39,519 bases of DNA from assembly GCA_964609795.1 (NCBI GenBank), contig CAZSTC010000016.1, positions 1 through 39,519 of the forward strand. The letters run 5' to 3'. A model generated the notes under the pieces. It was not told the DNA's origin. It did no database searches and was given only the letters and a program-made list of their open reading frames with translations. Each line of letters begins with the position of its first letter. Positions within the stretch are counted from its first letter, which is position 1. Origin of the DNA: UBA1412 sp964609795. GTDB lineage: Bacteria; Verrucomicrobiota; Verrucomicrobiia; Limisphaerales; UBA1412. A program made the translations under genes and the position numbers. This document shows, piece by piece, positions 16,301 through 23,644 of the stretch.

Positions 16301-19300
16301 CACGGTCAAAAACAGCAGCGGAGCCGTAGTTGCAGTTTCGGGTGCAGCGGATATCAGCACGACGGCGGTAACGACGAGCCCGGTAGGCAGCTATCCCATC
16401 ACGGTAGCCCAGGGAACTCTTGAGACCAACTACACTTATACGTTCATCCCGGGAACTCTGACGGTGACCCGGCCTGCGTTGACGGTGACGGCGGACGACA
16501 AGACCCGTGCCTATAATACGGATAACCCGACTCTGACTTATACTGTGACCGACAGTACCGGAGCGATCTTCCCGGTTCCGGGCACAGCAGCCTTAAGCAC
16601 GACGGCAGTCAAGAGCAGCCCAGTGGGCAGCTATCCGATTTCGGTGGCCCAGGGAACGTTGGATAACAACTACAGCTATACCTTTGTGCCGGGAACTCTA
16701 ACAGTGGTACCTGCGGGTCTCATTGTGAGTGCCGACAACAAGAGCCGTCTCTACAATACCGATAATCCGGCCCTGACTTATAAGATCACTGACAGCACCG
16801 GCACGGTAGTCAGCGTTTCGGGAACTCCGGCCTTGAGCACGACAGCGGTCAAGACGAGCCCGGTGGGAAGCTATCCCATCTCGATCACCCAGGGATCACT
16901 GGAGAATAACTATACGTATACCTTCATCCCGGGTACCTTGACGGTAACTCCGCAGGCTCTGACGGTAACGGCTGATGACAAGAGCCGTCCCTACAATACA
17001 GCCAACCCTGCTCTGACCTATGTGGTGAGAAACAGCAGCGGCAATGTAGTCACGGTATCCGGTGCGGCAGCCCTGAGCACGACAGCCGTAACAACGAGCC
17101 CGGTGGGGACCTATCCCATCACGGTGGTTCAAGGCACTCTGGATACGAACTACAGCTATACGTTTGTCAATGGTACGCTGACGGTAACTCCGGCAGCCCT
17201 CATCGTGACAGCGGATAACAAGAGCCGCCTCTACAATACGCCCAATCCTGCGTTGACCTATACGGTGACCGACAGCAGCGGCAAGGCGGTAGCGGTTTCA
17301 GGCGCAGCGGCGATCAGCACGACAGCCGTGACGACGAGCCCGGTAGGCAGCTATCCCATCACGGTAGCCCAGGGAACTCTTGAGACCAACTACACCTATA
17401 CCTTCAGACCGGGAACACTGACAGTGACGCGCCCGGCGTTGACGGTGAAGGCAGATGACAAGAGCCGTCTCTACAATACCGATAACCCGACTCTGACGTA
17501 TGTCGTGACCGACAGCACCGGAGCGGTCTTCCCGGTTTCGGGAACGGCAGCGATCAGCACCACAGCGGTGAAGACGAGTCCTGTGGGCGATTATCCGATC
17601 ACGGTAGCCCAGGGAACGTTGGATAACAACTACAGCTATACCTATGTACCGGGCAAGTTGACTGTGACCCAGCCGGCGTTGACGGTAACGGCCGATAACA
17701 AGAGCCGCCTCTACAATACGGATAACCCGACCCTGACGTATGTCGTAACCGACAGCAGCGGAGCCGTGGTGAGCGTACCGGGAACGGCAGCCTTGAGCAC
17801 GACAGCGGTCAAGACGAGTCCGGTGGGAAGCTATCCCATTACGGTGACCCAGGGATCTCTGGATAAGAACTACAGCTATACGTTCATCCCGGGAACCTTG
17901 ACCATCACCAAGGGAGCCCTCATTGTGACTGCGGACGACAAGAGCCGTCTCTACAATACCGATAACCCGACCCTCACCTACGTGGTGAAGGACAGCACGG
18001 GCAAGGTAGTGAACGTGAGCGGTGCAGCCTCTCTGAGCACGATAGCCGTCAAGACGACACCTGTGGGAACTTATCCGATCGTGCCGACTCAAGGCACCTT
18101 GGATAACAACTACACTTACACGTTCGTCAACGGTACGCTGACGATTACCCAGCCTGCCTTGAGGGTCATCGCCGACAACCAGACGCGTCCTTACAATACG
18201 CCGAACCCGACCCTCACCTATGTGGTGAAGGATAGCTCGGGCAATACGGTGAGCGTGAGCGGTTCAGCCAGTGTGACCACGACGGCCATCATTTCGAGCC
18301 CGGTGGGTGACTATCCGATTACTCCGACACAGGGGACTCTGGACAGCAACTACACTTATACCTTCACTCCGGGTACTCTGAAGATTACCCGCAGCGCCTT
18401 GAAGGTCGTTGCCGATGATAAGAGCCGTCCGTACAACACGGCCAATCCTCCGTTGACCTATACGATCACCGATTCGACTGGAAGCGTTGTGGGCGTGAGC
18501 GGTTCAGCCGACATCACCACGACAGCCGTAACGACCAGCAATGCGGGAGATTACCCGATTACGGTCAAGCAGGGGACTCTGGACCCGAACTACACCTACA
18601 CCTACGTGAATGGGAAACTGACTGTGACGCCTATCGGTGTGGCAGTTGCACTGCCGGGCAGCGAACGCTACTACGGCCAACGCAACGCCGAGGCACTCAG
18701 CGACCTGACCTCCACGAACGTGAATTGGACCCGCAACGACCTGGTGTTCTACTACGGCGGCGCATGGGTACCGTTCTCGACCTTCGCCAGCGCCTTCAGC
18801 GGCGATCCGCAATTCAAGACTGATGCTGTGGATTACACGGCCAAGGTGGGTAGTTACAACGTGATCGTCTACACCGGTTCCCTCAAGAGCCAGAACGTGA
18901 CCATCACCAATGCGGTGAGCAGCCAGATCCTGACTGAGAACAAGAATAACAGTCTCGATCCTCTGACCGCTTCATTGGGAGATTACCTGCGCGTGCTGCC
19001 TGTGGACCTCCACATCACGGCTTATGCGGATCCGCCGGTCGCCCCGATCGGTGTGACCCCGACCTTCAAGTACTACTACGGCATCACCAATGCGGTGACC
19101 GGTAAGAGAGAAGGTTTCTTCGTGAATAACGAGACCGAGGGCAACCTGATCAGCAGACCCAGATCCAGACTCAAAGACCTCTTTGTGGATATCTCGATCC
19201 CGGGTGTCTATACGCTGACGCCTTACGGTGCACAGTCGGAGAATTACAATATCATCCGTCACGACGGCTCCTTCGCGGTCTTCAATGATCGTTGGAGTCT

Positions 19301-19988
19301 GGAAGAGGGACCTCTGCCGAGGAACTATGAGAAGACAGGGCTCTTTGAGCAACTGGTTCTCGTGAAGAATGACTCCACCAATAACTGGGTCGGCCTGGAG
19401 CTCAATGTAGCCCAGGTGGATGGCGGCACCGTGGTGAACGCCACCAGAACGACCCCGGATGGCTACTGCCTGCTCCACAACTATCCGGTTGTGCCTGGCG
19501 AAGTGGTCGCCTTCGTGGTGGAATATCAGATTCCTGCGGGTAACTCGCTCTGGTATTATCCGGAGTATAGCTTCACGCCGCTCTTTGCGGGAATCAATGA
19601 CCGGACCGAGGTTCGTACAATCTCCTCCGGCAGCGGTAAGCCGATTACTTCACAGATCACGGTCGTGGACGTGCCGACCTATAACTCCGAGGATTGGACC
19701 TTCGATACGGCTCCGGCAACGCCGGCCGGTCTCAGGTACCTCGTGAAATACGGCTGGGCAGCCTGGGTCAATGTGGGAATCCTCCTGACCGTTGACGATG
19801 TCACGGTGGGCAAGACCTACGAGATTCAGTTCTCCGACGATAACGTGACCTGGTATCCTGTGGTACCGCAAGTCAAAGCGACAAGCAAGACTCTGGTCTG
19901 GACCGATAAGGGAGCACCTAAGACTCCGACTCACCCGTTGGTGGGTGTCGCTCCGGCTCGCTTCTACAGAGTCGTCGAGATGCCTTAA
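13326..19988 (+). CDS. Giant exported surface protein: beta-helix head, 17 MBG-type repeats, C-terminal module
   Basis: 2220 residues. An extended signal peptide (~residues 20-43, SIVLTALALGATSYSQA) is followed by a right-handed beta-helix (~45-400). The helix has GGAISNAGNLTVSECHF, GGALFSEGTLNLQNSSFFNN and similar GGA...FxxN phrases, as in polymorphic outer-membrane or choice-of-anchor-Q proteins. Residues ~411-1771 are seventeen 80-aa repeats with the pattern VTADDKSRPYNTxNPxLTYxV...STTAV...SPVGxYPI..QGTL...NYxYTF.PGTLTVT, matching the MBG domain family. A unique C-terminal part (~1772-2220) ends TYEIQFSDDNVTWYP...FYRVVEMP. The likely role is adhesion or cell-surface scaffolding outside the cell (inference). 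The C-terminal ~210 residues are repeated in the next gene. No PEP-CTERM or LPXTG sorting signal is seen. A terminator follows. Confidence 0.9.
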   Translation: MYTMNNGAKREPLSCRMGYWRKGLTSIVLTALALGATSYSQAAVVSDEAGLRAAITSKDSAITIPAGATITLTLPLPTINFNTTITGAFDGSSVIDGAGAYPAFDVTLGANVTIQGLTIQNSRLTGAARKGGAAISNAGNLTVSECHFLNNVVDVAGVNTTAALGGALFSEGTLNLQNSSFFNNVAQGAAGRVTPQGNLAPTVAAGGAVYIEGSGNVLNCTFSGNLAEGGDGVGKDPKIASSAGAHSYGGALSVDSKATATLGFLTLINNEAKGGDTEISSGGGTTGGGAGFGGAISSGGLLTTIQNNIFSGSKESKGSVAVAESSSMKPDVDGDFTDGGGNLFNAAASVVKPMTTALNGTQVYPIDKSSPAYNQAVAVASVIRDQRGIVRPRAAVGTGTGFDIGAYQLGVWTVTADSKVRPYNTVNPALTYTVRDPYSNIVSVSGNADISTTAVTSSPVGSYPITVAQGTLDPANDYVFVGATLTVTPVPLIVTADDKSRPYNTENPALTYVITDTSGATVAVSGSAALSTTAVKTSPAGSYPISVAQGTLDSNYTYTFVPGTLTVTKPALTVTADDKVRPYNTANPALTYTVRDGSGAVVAVSGTAALSTTAVTTSPVGAYPIAVTQGTLDNNYTYTYVPGTLTVVPAALIVTADDKSRPYNTANPTLTYTVKDSSGAVVAVSGTAALSTTAVTTSPVGGYPITVSQGTLETNYTYTFIPGTLTVTRPALTVTADDKTRAYNTPNPALTYTVTDSTGTVVAVTGTAALSTTAVTTSPVGSYPISVAQGTLDNNYSYTFVPGTLTVVPAGLIVSADNKSRLYNTDNPALTYVITDSTGTVVAVSGTPALSTTAVKTSPVGAYPINVAQGTLDNNYSYTFIPGTLTVTPAPLTVTADDKSRPYNTANPTLTYVVRDGSGAVVTVSGAAALSTTAVTTSPVGTYPIAVTLGTLDTNYSYTFVPGTLTVTPAALIVTADNKSRLYNTANPALTYTVKNSSGAVVAVSGAADISTTAVTTSPVGSYPITVAQGTLETNYTYTFIPGTLTVTRPALTVTADDKTRAYNTDNPTLTYTVTDSTGAIFPVPGTAALSTTAVKSSPVGSYPISVAQGTLDNNYSYTFVPGTLTVVPAGLIVSADNKSRLYNTDNPALTYKITDSTGTVVSVSGTPALSTTAVKTSPVGSYPISITQGSLENNYTYTFIPGTLTVTPQALTVTADDKSRPYNTANPALTYVVRNSSGNVVTVSGAAALSTTAVTTSPVGTYPITVVQGTLDTNYSYTFVNGTLTVTPAALIVTADNKSRLYNTPNPALTYTVTDSSGKAVAVSGAAAISTTAVTTSPVGSYPITVAQGTLETNYTYTFRPGTLTVTRPALTVKADDKSRLYNTDNPTLTYVVTDSTGAVFPVSGTAAISTTAVKTSPVGDYPITVAQGTLDNNYSYTYVPGKLTVTQPALTVTADNKSRLYNTDNPTLTYVVTDSSGAVVSVPGTAALSTTAVKTSPVGSYPITVTQGSLDKNYSYTFIPGTLTITKGALIVTADDKSRLYNTDNPTLTYVVKDSTGKVVNVSGAASLSTIAVKTTPVGTYPIVPTQGTLDNNYTYTFVNGTLTITQPALRVIADNQTRPYNTPNPTLTYVVKDSSGNTVSVSGSASVTTTAIISSPVGDYPITPTQGTLDSNYTYTFTPGTLKITRSALKVVADDKSRPYNTANPPLTYTITDSTGSVVGVSGSADITTTAVTTSNAGDYPITVKQGTLDPNYTYTYVNGKLTVTPIGVAVALPGSERYYGQRNAEALSDLTSTNVNWTRNDLVFYYGGAWVPFSTFASAFSGDPQFKTDAVDYTAKVGSYNVIVYTGSLKSQNVTITNAVSSQILTENKNNSLDPLTASLGDYLRVLPVDLHITAYADPPVAPIGVTPTFKYYYGITNAVTGKREGFFVNNETEGNLISRPRSRLKDLFVDISIPGVYTLTPYGAQSENYNIIRHDGSFAVFNDRWSLEEGPLPRNYEKTGLFEQLVLVKNDSTNNWVGLELNVAQVDGGTVVNATRTTPDGYCLLHNYPVVPGEVVAFVVEYQIPAGNSLWYYPEYSFTPLFAGINDRTEVRTISSGSGKPITSQITVVDVPTYNSEDWTFDTAPATPAGLRYLVKYGWAAWVNVGILLTVDDVTVGKTYEIQFSDDNVTWYPVVPQVKATSKTLVWTDKGAPKTPTHPLVGVAPARFYRVVEMP
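14560..18640 (+). repeat. Tandem array of seventeen 240-bp in-frame repeats
   Basis: The (T/C)(A/T)CAA(T/C)AC-type segment encoding YNT recurs at constant 240-bp steps: ~14590, 14830, 15070 and so on to ~18430. No indel is seen between units. Units 5-8 and 9-12 form a higher-order repeat: TRAYN, VPAGLIVSADNKSRLYN, SRPYN, SRLYN. Units 15-17 and unit 1 are more divergent. Confidence 0.95.
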
Positions 19989-20037
19989 GGCACTCTGAAC
20001 GCACAGGCAGCGCCTGAAGGGTAGCTGCTGAAACGAT

Positions 20038-20083
20038 AGTCACCGTGTTGGCCCTAAAAAGTCGGCACGGTGACTCTTCATTT
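20038..20083 (+). terminator. Intrinsic terminator after the giant surface-protein gene
   Basis: AGTCACCGTG (20038-20047) pairs perfectly with CACGGTGACT (20066-20075), loop of 18 nt, followed by CTTCATTTC. The T tract is short, so efficiency is uncertain. Confidence 0.65.
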
Positions 20084-20173
20084 CGAGGCGAGGCTTGACT
20101 TTTGCGTGTTTTGGAATTAAATGTTCCTCAGATTTTTATCTGGTGTCGGGTGGCGCCGAGAGTAGGAAAAGCG

Positions 20174-21091
20174 ATGCAAAAGGGGTTTCAGAAGATGAAA
20201 TTCAGTTTTCAGGAAGGAGGGATGCTTCAGGTTTGTGGAAGCGGTATCCTCCTCTTGGTTCTATTCTCCCTGGTGCTTTTCGAATGGGGAGTTCCCGGCC
20301 TGCAGGCTGCCCCCGAGGATACGTATGAAATCGCGCCCCGGGATGCCGATGAGATGACGCCTCTGGTCCATAAGGAGAGCTACGGAAGAACCGGGCCGAT
20401 CGTCTTCAATCATCAGAGCGCACTCTGGGAGCAGATCGTCCTGGTGGTAAACAACAGCTCAAGCGATTGGAATGCGGTGACGCTTCTGGTGAGCGATGTG
20501 CGCGGAGGCACTATCTACAATGCGCTCAATGCCGGCCGGGGAACCTATGAGCTGGTGCACAATTACAGCGTGCCGGCCAATGGCGGAATGGTGAAGTTCG
20601 TGGTGGAATACCGTGCCGATAAGCCCTCGGAGGGCCTGGAGGCTGAGCCGAGTTTCTTTTTCCAGCCGACTACGAGTGAGGAGCGGAAAGTATCGCCGGG
20701 AAGCGCCAAGCCGGTCCGCACCACTTTTGAAGTTCAGCCCCTGGGTGTCGGCTATTACAGTGTGGATTTACCCTCCTCCATCGAGGTGGATGTGCCCGAG
20801 GCGTGGAGTCTGCCTCTGAGCCCTTATGAGGTGGGCGGCTGGGCCAGCATCGGCGTCATGCTCTCGTTTGACGCCCGGCCGGGTGAGGTTTACGAGATTC
20901 AGTTTTCCGACGACGGCAGAAACTGGTTGCCGGCCCTGCCGCACCTGAGAGCTGCGGGAGCTCAGGCTATCTGGGTCGATAAGGGAGCTCCCAAAACGCC
21001 CACACACCCGATGCTGACGATTGTGCCGGGCGGAATCCCCGAACCTTTGCGTCTTTACCGGGTGGTGGAGCTGCCCGAGCTACCGAAGTAG
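20174..21091 (+). CDS. Exported protein sharing the C-terminal module of the giant MBG protein
   Basis: About 305 residues. A hydrophobic signal segment (LLLVLFSLVLFEWG) ends near GLQAAPED. The rest aligns by eye along its length with the last ~210 residues of the upstream 2220-aa protein: LWEQIVLVVNNSSSDW against LFEQLVLVKNDSTNNW, FVVEYRA against FVVEYQI, GWASIGVMLSFD against AWVNVGILLTVD, YEIQFSDDGRNW against YEIQFSDDNVTW, and VDKGAPKTPTHPM against TDKGAPKTPTHPL. Both end with a '(F/L)YRVVE' tail. It is therefore a stand-alone copy of that module, probably from local duplication. Function unknown; a shared anchoring or secretion tail is plausible. ATG 20174 was chosen (AGG upstream); ATG 20195 after AAAAGGGG is nearly as good. 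Its stop overlaps the convergent neighbour by 12 bp. Confidence 0.82.
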   Translation: MQKGFQKMKFSFQEGGMLQVCGSGILLLVLFSLVLFEWGVPGLQAAPEDTYEIAPRDADEMTPLVHKESYGRTGPIVFNHQSALWEQIVLVVNNSSSDWNAVTLLVSDVRGGTIYNALNAGRGTYELVHNYSVPANGGMVKFVVEYRADKPSEGLEAEPSFFFQPTTSEERKVSPGSAKPVRTTFEVQPLGVGYYSVDLPSSIEVDVPEAWSLPLSPYEVGGWASIGVMLSFDARPGEVYEIQFSDDGRNWLPALPHLRAAGAQAIWVDKGAPKTPTHPMLTIVPGGIPEPLRLYRVVELPELPK

Positions 21092-22117
21092 GTTGACCTT
21101 CAGTTGGTAGAATTTCCCTTTCGAGGAGAGGGGAGCCGGGTCTTCGAAAAGAGTCTTTATACCTTTCTCACCTGTTTCCTCGGAAATGGGCTTCAGGATC
21201 TCTTCGGTATCGTCCCCACTGAGAGAATCCCGGGCGATGACCTCGCAGCTGCAATCCGTGGCCGCAGCCGATTTACTGAAAGAGAGCTGACAGTAGCGTT
21301 CTCCCTCTTTGCGGATAAACCCGATGGAAAGAGGATTGGCTGAATCTTTTTCCAATGGATGAGTTCCTGCGGCGTACTCGACCAGGTTGGGTAAACCATC
21401 CCGGTCGGGGTCGGCTTCGGGTGCCGCCTCTGCGTCGCCGGCGGTCCAATAGATCGCCTGCCAGGTTTCAAAGGGGCTCAGCTCAGGCAGGGGCAGAACG
21501 TGAAACGTGTAGAGCGCTTCGGGCGAATAGATCGGCTCGGATTCGCCCACCTTTGTAGCATGAGCCCGGAAGGAGATCTGATACACGCCCGGCGAAGTGA
21601 AACCCCAGTTGTAATGGGCATGTGCACCGGCCTGGATTTCGAGGTAATCTCCAGAGCTGAATCCGTCGCGGCTATCCATCCGCAGATCGATGCCGCCCGT
21701 GCTTTGCCAGAGGAGGAAATTTCCCGGTCCCTCGACACCGGTGAGCTGGATCCGGATTGAATCCCGGAAGAGATCGGACGGGATATCTTCCGCGCAAATG
21801 CCGACAAAGGGGACACCTTCATAATGACTTTGCGGGAGGATCCAGAGCCAGTCTCCGCCGTCCCCCAGGGGAGTTCCTTCCGGGAGACTCATTTTCATGC
21901 TCTCCGGGCAGACGACGATGCACTCTTCCGGAGGGCAACTGATTTGCCCATCCGGCGTTTCTGTTTCCACAATCAGGCTTAAGGGGCGTTCCTCTTCGGG
22001 GTTCCATGCCAGGCCCAGGAGGTCCACATGGCCCCGGGTGATCATTACGGGAGTCTCCGCTCCCCAAGCCGCCATAACGGGTAAGGAGAGGAGAAGAGAA
22101 TAGATTATTTTTTTCAT
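21080..22117 (-). CDS. Exported choice-of-anchor-M-like protein
   Basis: 345 residues with a signal peptide (MKKIIYSLLLSLPVMAAWGA). The N-terminal half carries GHVDLLGLAWNPEEERPLSL (~29-48) and, near residue 165-190, AGAHAHYNWGFTSPGVYQISF. The latter is the hallmark of the surface-anchored repeat described in actinobacteria and of 'choice-of-anchor M' proteins. A DPDRDGLPNLVEYAAGT segment (~240-256) is a TSP3-like calcium-binding motif common in exported Verrucomicrobiota proteins. The C-terminus ends GKFYQLKVNLLR, similar in style to other exported proteins of this window. It follows the prepilin-like gene by 28 bp and is probably co-transcribed. The molecular role is unknown. In actinobacteria such proteins often neighbour metal transporters; none is present here. 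Confidence 0.75.
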   Translation of the reverse strand: MKKIIYSLLLSLPVMAAWGAETPVMITRGHVDLLGLAWNPEEERPLSLIVETETPDGQISCPPEECIVVCPESMKMSLPEGTPLGDGGDWLWILPQSHYEGVPFVGICAEDIPSDLFRDSIRIQLTGVEGPGNFLLWQSTGGIDLRMDSRDGFSSGDYLEIQAGAHAHYNWGFTSPGVYQISFRAHATKVGESEPIYSPEALYTFHVLPLPELSPFETWQAIYWTAGDAEAAPEADPDRDGLPNLVEYAAGTHPLEKDSANPLSIGFIRKEGERYCQLSFSKSAAATDCSCEVIARDSLSGDDTEEILKPISEETGEKGIKTLFEDPAPLSSKGKFYQLKVNLLR

Positions 22118-22145
22118 TATTTTTTAAATAGTTTCGTTACGAGAA

Positions 22146-22853
22146 TCAGGGGTATCCCGGAGGCCGGGCGAAATTATCCCCGGCTTCAATTCGGGATTTC
22201 ATTTTTTGGGCTTTCAAGCTCTCCACGTGAGTATCTGCAAAGAGATAATTGGCAGAACCACCGTGGCGATCGGGCTCGATATCCTCCGTAACACTGTTCC
22301 ACCCCGAGAGCCACTCCCGGGAATGGGTGTGGTCATTAAAAGTGTTGATCCCGACTTTGTGAGAAATCTCAAAAGTAGTGATCGTTTTCGTGGGGAATTT
22401 GAGCGAGTCGAGCTTGCGAAAGCTTTCCAGCACTCCACCGAAGGGGTCCACCATATCCACGGAGGTATACTCGTTCTGGGTGTAGCTGGATGCGTTGTTT
22501 GTCAGTCGCTCCCTTTTCCGAGGGTCAGTCGGGCAGATTCGGATTCGATCCACTTTGCCTGCATAGCTCGAGAGCTGATGTATCCAGGAGACATTGGTGG
22601 TTGCCCCGTGGGTTGTCGTCGGACCGTAGCCCCGGTTATCTTCAGCGTAGAGGCTGATTGCCAGGCCGATCTGGCGCATATTGTTGGCGCAGTTGATCTG
22701 TTGGGCTCTGATTTTTGCTTTGGAGAGTGCGGGCATAATCATGCCGGCCAGGATGGCGATAATGGCAATGACGACCAGGAGCTCAATCAGCGTAAAGGCA
22801 GAGCGGGAGAGAGGCTCTCTCCACTTAAAGGAGTCAAAATATTTCTGTTTCAT
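22146..22853 (-). CDS. Prepilin-like (type II pseudopilin) protein with RHGG...FADTHV tail
   Basis: 235 residues from ATG 22853 (a GTG at 22880 is possible). The N-terminal methylation motif is unmistakable: SAFTLIELLVVIAIIAILAGM (residues ~19-39), with Glu at +5, the substrate of prepilin peptidase. The C-terminal part has RHGGSANYLFADTHVESL, the variant of the H-x9-DG tail found in large paralogous families of Planctomycetes, Verrucomicrobia and Lentisphaerae. Such proteins are inner-membrane anchored and assembled into, or anchored like, pseudopili; their specific functions are mostly unknown. It sits between a His-rich membrane protein and a choice-of-anchor-M-like protein on the same strand, and the spacing suggests one transcript. 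Confidence 0.92.
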   Translation of the reverse strand: MKQKYFDSFKWREPLSRSAFTLIELLVVIAIIAILAGMIMPALSKAKIRAQQINCANNMRQIGLAISLYAEDNRGYGPTTTHGATTNVSWIHQLSSYAGKVDRIRICPTDPRKRERLTNNASSYTQNEYTSVDMVDPFGGVLESFRKLDSLKFPTKTITTFEISHKVGINTFNDHTHSREWLSGWNSVTEDIEPDRHGGSANYLFADTHVESLKAQKMKSRIEAGDNFARPPGYP

Positions 22854-22942
22854 TCTATCAATCTTATAAAGAACGTTCACGACGAAGACTCCGGAAAAAG
22901 TCTCCGTTTTAAGGTCCGTAAAAGGGCCTTATTCAGGTTCAC

Positions 22943-23517
22943 TTATAGATTGAAAGAAGGGGGAGCCCGCCCAAAGGGTAATCCCTCGGGAGCTTCCGTG
23001 GAGAGCTGATAGACGGGTTCGGCGCGCAGTGAGATAAACCCGATGGGCTCGGGAAGCGCAATAAAGGTAGGCGCGGCATTGAGCAGGCCGTGAGCGACCC
23101 AGAGGACGAAGCATTCTGCCTTGGCCGATAAAGGGTCTGAAGAATCTGAATCGGAATGGGGCGGAGTCTGAGCCTCGTGAGACTCGGCTTCATGAGAGCA
23201 GGCGAGGTGATTCTCCGCACGAGAAGCAGCGTGATGAATCCACTCATGGGTTGAGGGATGGACCGCGGCCAGGAGTGCCAGGATCAGGGCCAAAAGGAGG
23301 ACGGCGGNNNNNNNNNNNNNNNNNNNNNNNNNNNNNNNNNNNNNNNNNNNNNNNNNNNNNNNNNNNNNNNNNNNNNNNNNNNNNNNNNNNNNNNNNNNNN
23401 NNNNNNNGAGGGATGGACCGCGGCCAGGAGTGCCAGGATCAGGGCCAAAAGGAGGACGGCGGAGATTCCTGCAATCCCCGCGCGATTCCAAAGTCGGCCT
23501 GAAGCAATTGTGCGCAT
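22943..23517 (-). CDS. His-rich single-pass membrane or exported protein, gene interrupted by a false gap
   Basis: Read through a 100-N gap. If the 55-bp overlapping flanks are merged (removing 155 bp) the frame closes perfectly and gives a 139-residue protein. It starts MRTIASGRLWNRAG, continues with a membrane or signal segment AVLLLALILALLAAVHP and then a His/Ser/Glu-rich part (THEWIHHAASRAENHLACSHEAESHEAQ). It ends with a second hydrophobic area (FVLWVAHGLL) and APPSFNL. Several His and two Cys could bind metal; no family is recognised. TTG at 23529 is a possible longer start. A TTGACA promoter and a TTGCAA palindrome lie just upstream. It is probably the first gene of a transcript including the prepilin-like and anchor-M-like genes. 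Confidence 0.7.
23253..23462. repeat. Exact 55-bp direct repeat flanking gap 2 (assembly overlap)
   Basis: Positions 23253-23307 and 23408-23462 are identical over 55 bp and abut the two sides of the N run. The length matches that at gap 1, which points to a fixed assembly k-mer. Confidence 0.95.
23308..23407. other. Assembly gap of 100 N (probably false)
   Basis: Exactly 100 unknown bases. Merging the identical flanks restores an open reading frame across the gap, which supports the view that no sequence is missing. Confidence 0.97.
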
Positions 23518-23523
23518 TGCTAA

Positions 23524-23557
23524 TTGCAATTCTTTTGCAAAAAGGAAAAATTGTCAA
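23524..23557 (-). promoter_or_regulatory. Promoter with overlapping palindromic operator before the His-rich protein gene
   Basis: On the minus strand TTGACA (23557-23552) is followed 17 bp later by AAGAAT (23534-23529). The symmetric element TTGCAA-N5-TTGCAA (23524-23540) is centred on that -10 box, a layout typical of repressor sites. The regulator is unknown. Confidence 0.45.
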
Positions 23558-23566
23558 GCCTCCTTA

Positions 23567-23597
23567 CGAAAAAAACACGGCAGGCAGTTCTCTGCCG
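23567..23597 (-). terminator. Intrinsic terminator of the ORP-like operon
   Basis: On the minus strand CGGCAG (23597-23592) pairs with CTGCCG (23583-23578), followed by TGTTTTTTT. It lies ~48 bp after the stop of the Mrp-NifX gene. A second hairpin, GAGCCC-GATG-GGGCTC (23621-23636), is even closer to the stop. Confidence 0.75.
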
Positions 23598-23644
23598 ACC
23601 GTGTCTTTCGCTTTATCTCTGAGCCCGATGGGGCTCTTTATCAT

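Noticed and set aside
14560..18640. Regularly spaced repeats as a CRISPR-like array
   Set aside because: The 240-bp units are coding, in frame and similar over their whole length; there are no unique spacers.
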